Source: Xylocopa sonorina
Lineage: Eukaryota; Arthropoda; Insecta; Hymenoptera; Apidae
NCBI RefSeq assembly: GCF_050948175.1
Contig: NW_027490091.1
Coordinates: forward strand, 2,232,001 to 2,296,000
Direction of reading: 5' to 3'
DNA length: 64,000 nucleotides
The notes below the pieces were generated by a model. The model was not told the origin of the DNA, did no database searches, and saw nothing but the letters and a program-made list of their open reading frames with translations. Position numbers and translations under genes: made by a program. Positions 40,289 through 51,485 of this stretch are shown here, in pieces (position 1 is the stretch's first letter; every line of letters begins with the position of its first letter).

Positions 40289-40443
40289 GCTGGATAGGAA
40301 ATTTATTGTTCTATACTTCGCGTTGCCGAATCACGCGGATATTCTGTACTCCGATATAACCCCGGATTAAACTTCTGGATACCCCGTTATTATTGGTTCT
40401 ATATACCCTTTTCTTGAGGATTGAAACGGGAAAAACCGTCACA

Positions 40444-41340
40444 GTACATAATTATACATGACTGCATAAGAAGGATATCATATACTTTTATAATGAATGC
40501 GATATAAGAATATAAAACGAAGAACTATCCACTCCCATCAGGAGTATAAACAATGTTTGGTACGCAAAGTTCATTGCAAAATATAATCAAGCAGTTAATA
40601 TATCAAATCACAGCACACAATAAATCACTGAATGTATAATGATATGAATAGTAAGAAAAACATATTTACCTGTTAGATGTTTATAAATTCAAATTTAAAA
40701 GTCCAAGTCACATTTAATATATTATTGTTTAACAAGGTGATTTAATGTTGTTTCAAATAGGCGTGCAGAACTAGCTCGTATTTCTGTCAATGTAATTTCA
40801 TTCGAAAAATACAAAGGATAAGAGGAAATATTCTCCAATATATAACATATATAAATCAACGGATGCAAGAGAGAACACTCAATCTCGGTTTAACGAGACC
40901 GGGGCGTCATCCTGCAGTAATCGTATAACGCCTGTTCCGAGATGGTGTAGAGAGGGAATGTGGAGGGTGAAAAGCGTAAAATAACAACAATGTAACTAAA
41001 GAGAAAGAGAAAGAAAATATGTGGAAGCATTGCATTTATTAAGAGGAAATCCTAGAAATATCAAACAACAGATTGTATACCATACTGTAAGTGTAAGGTA
41101 CAACGAAATAGACGATATCGTGAGTGAAACTAAAAAAATCGAGAAACTTAAACAGAAAATAATAATTTAGATTGAGCGAATCAATATCACTGATCCCGGC
41201 AAGCTTAATGGAAAACGCATAACGATGAATCGATTAGAGTATAAGATAGAAGTTGGTCGCGGTTTGAGTGGCCCTGGGAATCCTTTGCCCGCATCAGGGC
41301 AGGCAGTAGGATGGTGGAGGGCCTGCCCTCCTGTTGCTTG
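40444..41340. other. AT-rich non-satellite spacer, no gene recognised
   Basis: About 0.9 kb, mostly AT-rich. The first 70 bases (attatacatgactgcataag, then atatcatatac) faintly resemble the variable half of a satellite monomer and could be a decayed one. The rest shows no 174-bp signal. There are small hairpins (TCTCG/CGAGA at 40883-40898; a 9-bp stem at 41296-41329) and a short GA-rich run near 41000. No ORF of convincing length or composition. Possibly relic mobile-element or unique DNA. Confidence 0.6.
41296..41329. other. GC-rich stem-loop
   Basis: AGGGCAGGC (41296-41304) pairs perfectly with GCCTGCCCT (41321-41329) around a 16-nt loop. It sits in a short GC-rich stretch (about 41255-41335) that ends where the diverged satellite begins. 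It could be the end of a small non-autonomous element; I cannot identify one. Confidence 0.45.
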
Positions 41341-42062
41341 GATCTATAGAATTCACATTCTATTGTAGAGTAGAAGCAGATAATTATCATGCTTTTCATA
41401 GAAGATTACAGCTTACTTAATTCGAAACGTTGAAATGAGATGAGTCATGGCATTGTGTAATGCATTAGTACTCTATTGTCTCGACATGTAGACACTACGA
41501 AGGGCAATCCTGTTGCATGGAGCTGTAGAATTTACATTCTTATGAAGTTTTAAAGCAGATAAGCATAGAGCTATGCATAAGAGATTACAGCATTCTTACA
41601 TTAAAACGATGAAATGGGATGCGCTAGCGCATTGCATGCAGAATTCTAGCTCGACTGCTTTAACAGACAGACACTACGGAGCGCCATGCCGTTGCATGGA
41701 ATTATATAGTTCACATTCTATTGAAGACCTCTAACAGTTAAGCATAATGTTGTGGATATATGATTACAGATTCTTTGCTTTGAAACGTTGAAATGAGATG
41801 CGACATTGCGCTGCATGAAGTATTATAAATGTCTTGCTTGGACACGTAGAGATCTGGAAAAGATATTCTGTTGCAAGTAAGAATAGGATTCACATCCTTC
41901 TAAGGACTAGATGCAGACAAATGTAAGATATTGCATAGAACAATGCAATTTACCATGAATCATTGAAATGACTTGCGACATCGTGTTGAATGAAGCAATA
42001 GAACTCCATTGATCCGATAAGTAAACAACTGGAAACGCTATTTCCTAGAAAGGAAGTGTCGC
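41341..42062 (+). repeat. Diverged satellite monomers with 179-bp period
   Basis: Four degenerate monomers. The landmark att(c/t)acattc occurs at 41351, 41530, 41709 (gttcacattc), 41888 (attcacatcc) and 42063, giving spacings of 179, 179, 179 and 175. Shared subfamily traits are gttgca(t)gga in place of tagcaagga, gacactacg in place of gacatctgc, and gaaacgttgaaatg in place of gaaacatagaaatg. The last monomer grades into the standard 174-bp family near 42035. This looks like an older subfamily preserved at the array edge. Confidence 0.85.
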
Positions 42063-42420
42063 ATTTACATTCATTTGAAGTGTATGCGAGGTATACATGA
42101 CACTGCGCAGTGAATATTATATATTATCATGAAACACAGAAATGAGATGCGATAAGGCGATTTGTGAAGCATTAGATGTCTATTGCTTCGATACGTATAC
42201 ATCAGCAAGTGCTACTTCCTAGCAAGGAAGTGTCGCATTTACATTCTTTTCAAAGGAATACGAGGTATACATGACACTGGGCAGTGAATATTATATATTA
42301 TCATGAAACATAGAAATGAGAAGCGATATGGCGATTTAAGAAGCATTAGATCCCTATTGCTTCGATACGTAGACATCAGCAAATGCTACTTCCTAGCAAG
42401 GAAGTGTCGCATTTACATTC

Positions 42421-44328
42421 ATTTGAAGTATAGACGAGATATACGTAACACTGCACAATGAATATTATATCTTATCATGAAACATAGAAATGAGATGCGA
42501 TATGACGATTTGGGAAGCATTAGAACTCTATTGCTTCGATACGTAGACATCTGCAAACGCTATTTCCTTGCAAGGAAGTGTCGCGTTTACATTATTTTGA
42601 AGTGAATACGAGGTATACATAACATTCCACAATAAATATTATATCTTAACATGAAACATAGAAATGAGATGTAATATGGCCATTTAAGAAGCATTAGAAC
42701 CCTATGGCTTCGATACGTAGACATCTGCAAACGCTACTTCCTAGCAAGGAAGTGTCGCATTTACATTCTTTTGAAAGGAATACGAGGTATACATGACACT
42801 TCGCAATGAATATTATGTCTTATCATGAAACATAGAAGCGGGATCAGGTTTTAAGAAGCATTAGAATTCTATTACTACGATACGTAGACATCTGCAAACG
42901 ACATTTCCTAGCAAGGAAGTGTCGCGTTCACATTCTTTTGAAGTGTATGCGAGGTATACGTGACACCTCGCAATGAATATTATATCTTATCAGGAAACAT
43001 AGAAATGAGATGCAATATTGTGATTTAAGAAGCACTAGAACTTTATTGCTTCGATACTTAGACATCTGTAAACGATATTTCCGAGCATGTAGGTGTCGCA
43101 TTTGCATTGATTCGAAGTGAATACGAGGTATACATGACACTTCGCAATAAACATTATATCTCATCATGAAACATAGAAATGATATGCGATATCGCGTTTT
43201 AAGAAGCGTTAGAACTCCATTGCTACGATCCGCAGATATCTGGAAACGCTAGTTCGTAGCAAGGAAGTGTCGCATCTACATTCTTTTGAAGTGAATACGA
43301 GGTATGCATAACACTGCATAATGAATATTGTATCTTATCATGAAACATAGAATTGAGATGCGATATCGTGATTTTAGATGCATTAGAACACTTTTGCTTC
43401 GATACGTAGACATCTGCAAACGCTATTTCCAAACAAGGAAGTGTCGCATTTACATTCTTTTGAAGTGAATACGAGGTATTCATAACACTGCACAATGAAT
43501 ATTATATCTTATCATGAAACGTAGAAATGAGATGCGATATCGCGATTTAAGAAGCTTTGGAACTCTATTGCGTCGATACGTAGATATCTGCAACCACTAT
43601 TTCCTAGCAAGGAACTGTCGCATTCACATTCATTTGAAGTGTATGCGAGGTACACATGACACTTCGCAATGTATATTATATAATATCATGAAACATAGAT
43701 ATGAGATGCGATATCGCGTATTAGCAAGGTTTAGAATTCTATTGCTTCGATACGTAGACATCTGCAAACGCTATTTCCTAGCAAGGAAGTGTCGCATTTA
43801 CATTCTTTTGAAGTGAATACGAGGTATACATAACACTCCACAATGAATATTATATATTATCATGAAACATGGTAATGCGTAGCGATATCGCGTTTTGAGA
43901 AGCATTAGAAATCTATTGCTTCGATACGTAGACATCTGCAAACGCTATTTCCTAGGAAGGAAGTGTCGCATTTACTTTCATTTTAAGTGTATGCGAGGTA
44001 CACATGACACTCCACAATGAATATTATATATCATCATGAAACATGGTAATGAGTAGCGATATCGCGTTCTGAGAAGCATTAGAACTCTGATGCTACGATA
44101 CGTAGACATCTGCAAACGCTATTTCTTGGCAAGGAAGTGTCGCATTTACATTCATTTTAAGTGTATGCGAGGTATACATGACACCTCGAAGTGAATATTA
44201 TATGTTATCATGAAACATAGGAATGAGAAGCGATATCGCATTTTGAGAAGCATTAGAACTCCAATGCCACACTTACGTAGACATCTGCAAACGCTATTTC
44301 CTAGCAAGGAAGTGTCGCATTTACATTC
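42421..44328 (+). repeat. 11-monomer duplication, copy 1 (1908 bp)
   Basis: Offset 1908 = 11 x 174 - 6 to the second copy. The -6 is the sum of a compressed monomer (catagaagcgggatcagg near 42830, about 7 bases short) and a 1-bp insertion (cacacttacgtag near 44270). Markers: gacgatttgggaagc at about 42504 and 44412. Confidence 0.88.
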
Positions 44329-45700
44329 ATTTGAAGTATAGACGAGATATACGTAACACTGCACAATGAATATTATATCTTATCATGAAACATAGAAATG
44401 AGATGCGATATGACGATTTGGGAAGCATTAGAACTCTATTGCTTCGATACGTAGACATCTGCAAACGCTATTTCCTTGCAAGGAAGTGTCGCGTTTACAT
44501 TATTTTGAAGTGAATACGAGGTATACATAACATTCCACAATAAATATTATATCTTAACATGAAACATAGAAATGAGATGTAATATGGCCATTTAAGAAGC
44601 ATTAGAACCCTATGGCTTCGATACGTAGACATCTGCAAACGCTACTTCCTAGCAAGGAAGTGTCGCATTTACATTCTTTTGAAAGGAATACGAGGTATAC
44701 ATGACACTTCGCAATGAATATTATGTCTTATCATGAAACATAGAAGCGGGATCAGGTTTTAAGAAGCATTAGAATTCTATTACTACGATACGTAGACATC
44801 TGCAAACGACATTTCCTAGCAAGGAAGTGTCGCGTTCACATTCTTTTGAAGTGTATGCGAGGTATACGTGACACCTCGCAATGAATATTATATCTTATCA
44901 GGAAACATAGAAATGAGATGCAATATTGTGATTTAAGAAGCACTAGAACTTTATTGCTTCGATACTTAGACATCTGCAAACGCTATTTCCAAACAAGGAA
45001 GTGTCGCATTTACATTCTTTTGAAGTGAATACGAGGTATTCATAACACTGCACAATGAATATTATATCTTATCATGAAACGTAGAAATGAGATGCGATAT
45101 CGCGATTTAAGAAGCTTTGGAACTCTATTGCGTCGATACGTAGATATCTGCAAACACTATTTCCTAGCAAGGAACTGTCGCATTCACATTCATTTGAAGT
45201 GTATGCGAGGTACACATGACACTTCGCAATGTATATTATATAATATCATGAAACATAGATATGAGATGCGATATCGCGTATTAGCAAGGTTTAGAATTCT
45301 ATTGCTTCGATACGTAGACATCTGCAAACGCTATTTCCTAGCAGGGAAGTGTCGCATTTACATTCTTTTGAAGTGAATACGAGGTATACATAACACTACA
45401 CAATGAATATTATATATTATCATGAAACATGGTAATGCGTAGCGATATCGCGTTTTGAGAAGCATTAGAAATCTATTGCTTCGATACGTAGACATCTGCA
45501 AACGCTATTTCCTAGGAAGGAAGTGTCGCATTTACTTTCATTTTAAGTGTATGCGAGGTACACATGACACTCCACAATGAATATTATATATCATCATGAA
45601 ACATGGTAATGAGTAGCGATATCGCGTTCTGAGAAGCATTAGAACTCTGATGCTACGATACGTAGACATCTGCAAACGCTATTTCTTGGCAAGGAAGTGT
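44329..45700 (+). repeat. 11-monomer duplication, copy 2 lacking two monomers
   Basis: 44329-44970 matches copy 1 at offset 1908, and 44980-45700 matches at offset 1560. The change of 348 = 2 x 174 shows that exactly two monomers (about 43068-43415 of copy 1) are missing. The junction is in the conserved core: the text left of it (actttattgcttcgatac) belongs to one monomer and the text right of it (tttccaaacaaggaag) to the monomer two further on. Confidence 0.88.
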
Positions 45701-48579
45701 CACATTTACATTCTTTTGAAGTGAATACGAGGTATAAATAACACTCCACAATGAACATTACATATTATCATGAAACATAGTAATGAGAAGCGATATCGCG
45801 TTTTGAGAAGCATTAAACCTCAAATGCTACGATACGTAGACATCTGCAAAGGCTATTTCCTTGCAAGGAAGTGTCGCGTTTACATTCTTTTGAAGTGAAT
45901 ACGAGGTACACATAACACTCCACAATGAAAATTATATCTTATCATGAAACATAGATATGAGATGCGATATGACGATTTAAGAAGCATTAGATTTCTATTG
46001 CTTCGATACGTAGACATCTGCAAGCGCTATTTCCTAGGAAGGAAGTGTCGCATGTACATTCAATTGAAGTGTATGCGAGGTATACATGGCACTTCGCTAT
46101 GAATGTTATATCTTATCATGAAACATAGAAATGAGATGCGATATGGCGATTTAAGAAACATTAGAACTCTATTGCTTCGATACGTAGGCATCTACAAAAC
46201 TACTTCCTAGCAAGGAAGCGTCGCGTTTACATTCCATTGAAGTGAACACGAAGTATACATAACACTCCACAATGAATATTATATCTTATCATGAAACATA
46301 GAAATGAGATGCAATATGGCGATTTAAGAAGCATTAGAACCCTATTGCTTCGATACGTAGACATCTGCAAACGCTATTTCCAAGCAAGGAAGTGTCGCAT
46401 TTACATTCATTTGAAGTATAGACTAGATATACATAACACTGCACAGTGAATATTATATCTTATCATGAAACATAGAAATGAGATGCGATATGGCCATTTA
46501 AGAAGCATTAGAAATCTATTGGTTCGATACGTAGACATCTGCAAACGCTATTTCCAAGGAAGGAAGTGTCGCATTTACATTCTTTGGAAGTGAATACGAG
46601 GTATACATAACACTCCACAATGAGTATTATATATTATCATGAAACATAGCAATGAGTAGCGATATCGCGTTTTGAGAAGCATTAGAACTCCAGTGCTACC
46701 ATACGTAGACATCTGCAAACGCTATTTCCTGGCAAGGAAGCGTCGCGTTTACATTCTTTTGAAGTGAATACGAGGTATACATAACACTCCACAATGAATA
46801 TTATATCTTAACATGAAACATAGAAATGAGATGCGATATGACGTTTTAAGAAGCATTAGAATTCTATTGCTTCGATACGTAGACATCTGCAAACGCTACT
46901 TCCTAGCAAGGAAGTGTCGCATTTACATTCTTTTGAGGTGAATACGAGGTATACATAACACTCCACAATGAATATTATATATTATCATGAAACATAGTAA
47001 TGAGTAGCGATATCACGTTTTGAGAAGCATTAGAACTCTAATGCTACGATACGTAGACATCTGCAAACGCTATTTCCTGGCAAGGTAGTGTCGCGTTTAC
47101 AATCTTTTGAAGTGAATACGAAGTATACATAACACTCCACATTGAATATTATATCTTATCATGAAACATAGGAATGAGATGCGATATCATGAATTAGCAA
47201 GCTTTTGAACTCTATTGCTTCAATACGTAGATATCTGCAAACGCTATTTCCTAGCGAGGAAGTGCCGCATTTACATTCATTTGAAGTGTATGCGAGGTAT
47301 ACATAACACTTCGCAATGAATGTTATAAGTTATCATGAAACATAGGAATGAGAAGCGATATCGCGTTTTCAGAAGCATTGGATCTCTAATCCCACGATAC
47401 GTAGAGATCTGCAAACCCTATTTCCTAGCAATGAAGAGTCGCATTTATATTCATTTGAAGTATAGACGAGATATACATAACATGGCACAATGAAGGTTAT
47501 ATCTTATCATGAAACATAGAAATGTGATGCGATATCACGATTTAAGAAGAATTAGAACTCTGTTGCTTCGATACGTAGACATCTGCAAACGCTACTTCCT
47601 AGCAAGGGAGTGTCGCATTTACATTCTTTTGAATTGTATGCGAGGTATACATGACACTTGGCAATGAATATTATATATTATTATGAAACATAGTAATGCG
47701 AAGCGATATCGCGTATTGAGAAGCATTAGACCTCTAATGCCACGATACGTAGACATCTGCAAACGAAATTTCCCAGGTGGGAAGTGTCGCATTTACATTC
47801 ATTTGTAGTATAGACGAGATATACATGACACTGCACAATGAATATTATATCTTATCATGAAACATAGAAATGAGATGCGATATGGCGATTTAAGAAGCAT
47901 TAGAACCCTATTGCTTCGATACGTAGACATCTGCAAACGCTATTTCCTAGCAAGGAAGTGTCGCATTTACATTCATTTGAAGTATATGCGATGTATACAT
48001 GACACATCGCAATGAAAATTATATATTATCATGAAACATAGAAATGAGAAGCGATATGGCGATTTAAGAAGCATTAGATCCCAATTGCTTCGATACGTAG
48101 ACATCTGCAAACGCTACTTCCTAGCAAGGGAGTGTCGCATTTACATTCTTTTGAATTGTATGCGAGGTATACATGACACTTGGCAATGAATATTATATAT
48201 TATCATGAAACATAGTAATGCGAAGCGATATCGCGTATTGAGAAGCATTAGACCTCTAATGCCACGATACGTAGATATCTGCAAACGCTATTTCCTTGCA
48301 AGGAACTGTCGCATTCACATTCATTTGAAGTGTATGCGAGGTATACATAACACTCCACAATGAATATTATATATTAACATGAAACATAGTAATGAGTAGC
48401 GATTTCGCGTTTTGAGAAGCATTAGGACTCTAATGCCACGATACGTAGACATCAGCAAACGCTATTTCCTAGCAAGGAAGTGTCGCATTTACATCCATTT
48501 GAAGTATAGACGAGATATACATAACACTACACAATGAATATTATATCTTATCATGAAACATAGAAATGAGGTGCGATAT
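45701..48579 (+). repeat. Irregular satellite monomers
   Basis: About 16-17 monomers. 46281-46750 is a near-copy of 17821-18290 in the left block (offset 28460). A distinctive variant with aaacgaaatttcccaggtgg (near 47760) recurs near 53560. The 48110-48500 stretch recurs at about 52360-52760. Confidence 0.85.
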
Positions 48580-50437
48580 CGCGATTTAAGAAGCATTAGA
48601 ACACTATTGCTTCGATACGTAGACATCTGCAAACGCTACTTCCTAGCAAGGATGTGTCGCATTTACATTCTTTTGAAACGAATACGAGGTATACATAACA
48701 CTCCACAATGAATATTATATCTTATCATAAAACATAGAAATGAGATGCGATATGGCGATTTAAGAAGCATTAGAACTCTACTGCTTCGATATGTAGACAT
48801 CTGCAAACGCTATTACCTAGCAAGGAAGTTTCGCATTCACATTCTTTTGAAGTGAATACGAGGTATACATAACACTCCGCAATGATTATTATGTCTTATC
48901 ATGAAACGTAGATATGAGATGCGATATGACGATTTAAGAAGCATTAGAAAACTATTCCTTCGATACGTAGACATCTGCAAACGCTATTTCCGAGCAAGGA
49001 AGTGTCGCATCTACAATCATGAAACATAGAAATGAGATTCGATATCGCGATTTAAGAAGCTTTAGAAATCTATTGCTTTGATACGTAGATATCTGCAAAC
49101 GCTATTTCCTAGCACGGAACTGTCGCATTCACATTCATTTGAAGTGTATGCGAAGTATACATGACACTTCGCAATGAATATTATAAAATATCATGAAACA
49201 TAGATATGAGATGCGATATCGCGAATTAGCAAGCTTTAGAAATCTATTGCTTCGACACGCAGACATCTACAAACTCTACTTCCTAGCAAGGAAGTGTCGC
49301 ATTTACATTGTTTTGAAAGGAATACGTGGTATACATGACACTTCGCAATGAATATTATATCTTATCATGAAACATAGAAATGAGATGCGATATGGCGATT
49401 TATGAAGCATTAGATGTCTATTGCTTCGATACGTAGACATCTGCAAACGCTATTTCCTAGCAAGGAAGTGTCGCATTTACATTCTTTTGAAAGGAATACG
49501 AGGTATACATGACACTTTGCAGTGAATATTATATCTTGTCATGAAACGTAGATATGAGATGCGATATGACGACTTAAGAAGCATTAGAAAACTATTGTTT
49601 CGATACGTAGACATCTGCAAACGCTATTTCCTAGAAAGAAATTGTAGCATTTACATTCTTTTGAAGTGAATAATAGGTATACATAACACTGCGCAATGAA
49701 TATTATATCATATCATGAAACATAGAAATGAGATGCGATATCGCGATTTAAGAAGCATTAGAACTCTACTGCCACGATACGCAGACATCTGCAAACGCTA
49801 TTTCCTAGCAAGGAAGTGTCGCATTTACATTCATTTGAAGTATAGATGAGATAAACATAACACTACACAATGAATATTATATCTTATCATGAAACATAGA
49901 AATGAGGTGCGATATCGCGATTTAAGAAGCATTAGAACTCTATTGCTTCGATACGTAGACATCTGCAAACGCTACTTCCTAGCAAGGAAGTGTCGCATTT
50001 ACGTTCATTGGAAGTGTATGCGAGGTATACATGACACTTTGCAGTGAATATTATATATTATCATGAAACATAGAAATGAGAATCGATATGGCGATTTAAG
50101 AAGCATTAGATCCCTATTGCTTCGATACGTAGACATGTGCAAACACTATTTCCTAGCAAGGAACTGTTGCATTCACATTCGTTTGAATTGTATGCGAGGT
50201 ATACGTGAAACTTCGCAATGAATATTATATATTATCATGAAACATAGATATGTGATGCGATATCGCGAATTAGCAAGCGTTAGAAATCTATTGCTTCGAT
50301 ACGAAGACATTTGCAAACGCTATTTCCTAGCAAGGCAGTGTCGCATTTACATTCATTTTAAGTGTATGCGAGGTACACATGACCATTCGCAATGAATATT
50401 ATATATTGTCATGAAACATAGAAATGAGATGCGATAT
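48580..50437 (+). repeat. 11-monomer higher-order repeat, copy 1 (1858 bp)
   Basis: Offset 1858 = 11 x 174 - 56 to 50438. The 56 bases correspond to one shortened monomer whose variable half is deleted at about 49016-49020 (ctacaatcatgaaac), leaving 118 bp. Only about the first 1.05 kb of the unit is present in the second copy. Confidence 0.88.
49016..49020 (+). other. Junction of a 56-bp deletion (118-bp monomer)
   Basis: A normal monomer has atcat both before the variable part (tacaatcatttgaag) and after it (cttatcatgaaac). Here one atcat remains and the 56 bases between are gone, as expected for slippage or end joining at a 5-bp direct repeat. The identical junction at 50874-50878 shows that it was then copied with the HOR. 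Confidence 0.85.
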
Positions 50438-51485
50438 CGCGATTTAAGAATCACTAGAACACTATTGCTTCGATACGTAGACATCTGCAAACGCTACTTC
50501 CTAGCAAGGATGTGTCGCATTTACATTCCTTTGAAACGAATACGAGGTATACATAACACTCCACAATGAATATTATATCTTATCATAAAACATAGAAATG
50601 AGATGCGATATGGCGATTTAAGAAGCATTAGAACTCTACTGCTTCGATATGTAGACATCTGCAAACGCTATTACCTAGCAAGGAAGTTTCGCATTTACAT
50701 TCTTTTGAAGTGAATACAAGGTATACATAACACTCCGCAATGATTATTATGTCTTATCATGAAACGTACATATGAGATGCGATATGACTGTTTTAGAAGC
50801 ATTAGAAAACTATTGCTTCGATACGTAGACATCTGCAAACGCTATTTCCGAGCAAGGAAGTGTCGCATCTACAATCATGAAACATAGAAATGAGATTCGA
50901 TATCGCGATTTAAGAAGCTTTAGAAATCTATTGCTTTGATACGTAGATATCTGCGAACGCTATTTCCTAGCACGGAACTGTCGCATTCACATTCATTTGA
51001 AGTGTATGCGAAGTATACATGACACTTCGCAATGAATATTATAAAATATCATGAAACATAGATATGAGACGCGATATCGCGAATTAGCAAGCTTTAGAAA
51101 TCTATTGCTTCGACACGCAGACATCTACAAGCCCTACTTCCTAGCAAGGAAGTGTCGCATTTACATTGTTTTGAAAGGAATACGTGGTATACATGACACT
51201 TCGCAATGAATATTATATCTTATCATGAAACATAGAAATGAGATGCGATATGGCGATTTATGAAGCATTAGATGTCTATTGCTTCGATACGTAGACATCT
51301 GCAAACGCTATTTCCTAGCAAGGAAGTGTCGCATTTACATTCTTTTGAAAGGAATACGAGGTATACATGACACTTTGCAGTGAATATTATATCTTGTCAT
51401 GAAACGTAGATATGAGATGCGATATGACGACTTAAGAAGCTTTAGAAAACTATTGTTTCGATACGTAGACATCTGCAAACGCTAT
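50438..51485 (+). repeat. 11-monomer higher-order repeat, partial copy 2
   Basis: Matches about 48580-49627, including the 118-bp monomer, with a handful of substitutions (for example near 50765 and 51069). It diverges near 51485: copy 1 reads tttcctagaaagaaattgtagc, this copy ttgcctagcaaggaagtgtcgc. Confidence 0.87.

Larger units (their letters stand above)
39098..40443. mobile_element. Putative solo or remnant LTR (1346 bp)
   Basis: The satellite stops abruptly at 39097 and resumes only in diverged form after the island. This segment begins TGTGACG and ends CGTCACA, a 7-bp terminal inverted match with the TG...CA ends typical of LTRs. The flanking 4-mers are gtag on the left and gtac on the right, at best an imperfect target duplication. 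Inside are a TATA box (39741), an 11-bp tandem repeat, a GA tract and a primer-binding-site-like motif (40248). No reverse transcriptase, integrase or gag coding region is present. A solo LTR, or a 5' LTR plus a little internal sequence, fits best. The superfamily (Gypsy or BEL/Pao) cannot be told from this. Confidence 0.5.

Noticed and set aside
40883..40898. tRNA gene near ctcggtttaacgagacc
   Set aside because: Only a single 5-bp stem with a 6-nt loop. There is no acceptor stem, anticodon arm or B box in the right place.
41205..41399. 64-codon minus-strand ORF across the GC-rich stem-loop and the first diverged monomer
   Set aside because: It runs from unique DNA into satellite, and its middle is formed by the inverted repeat. 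No recognisable domain.
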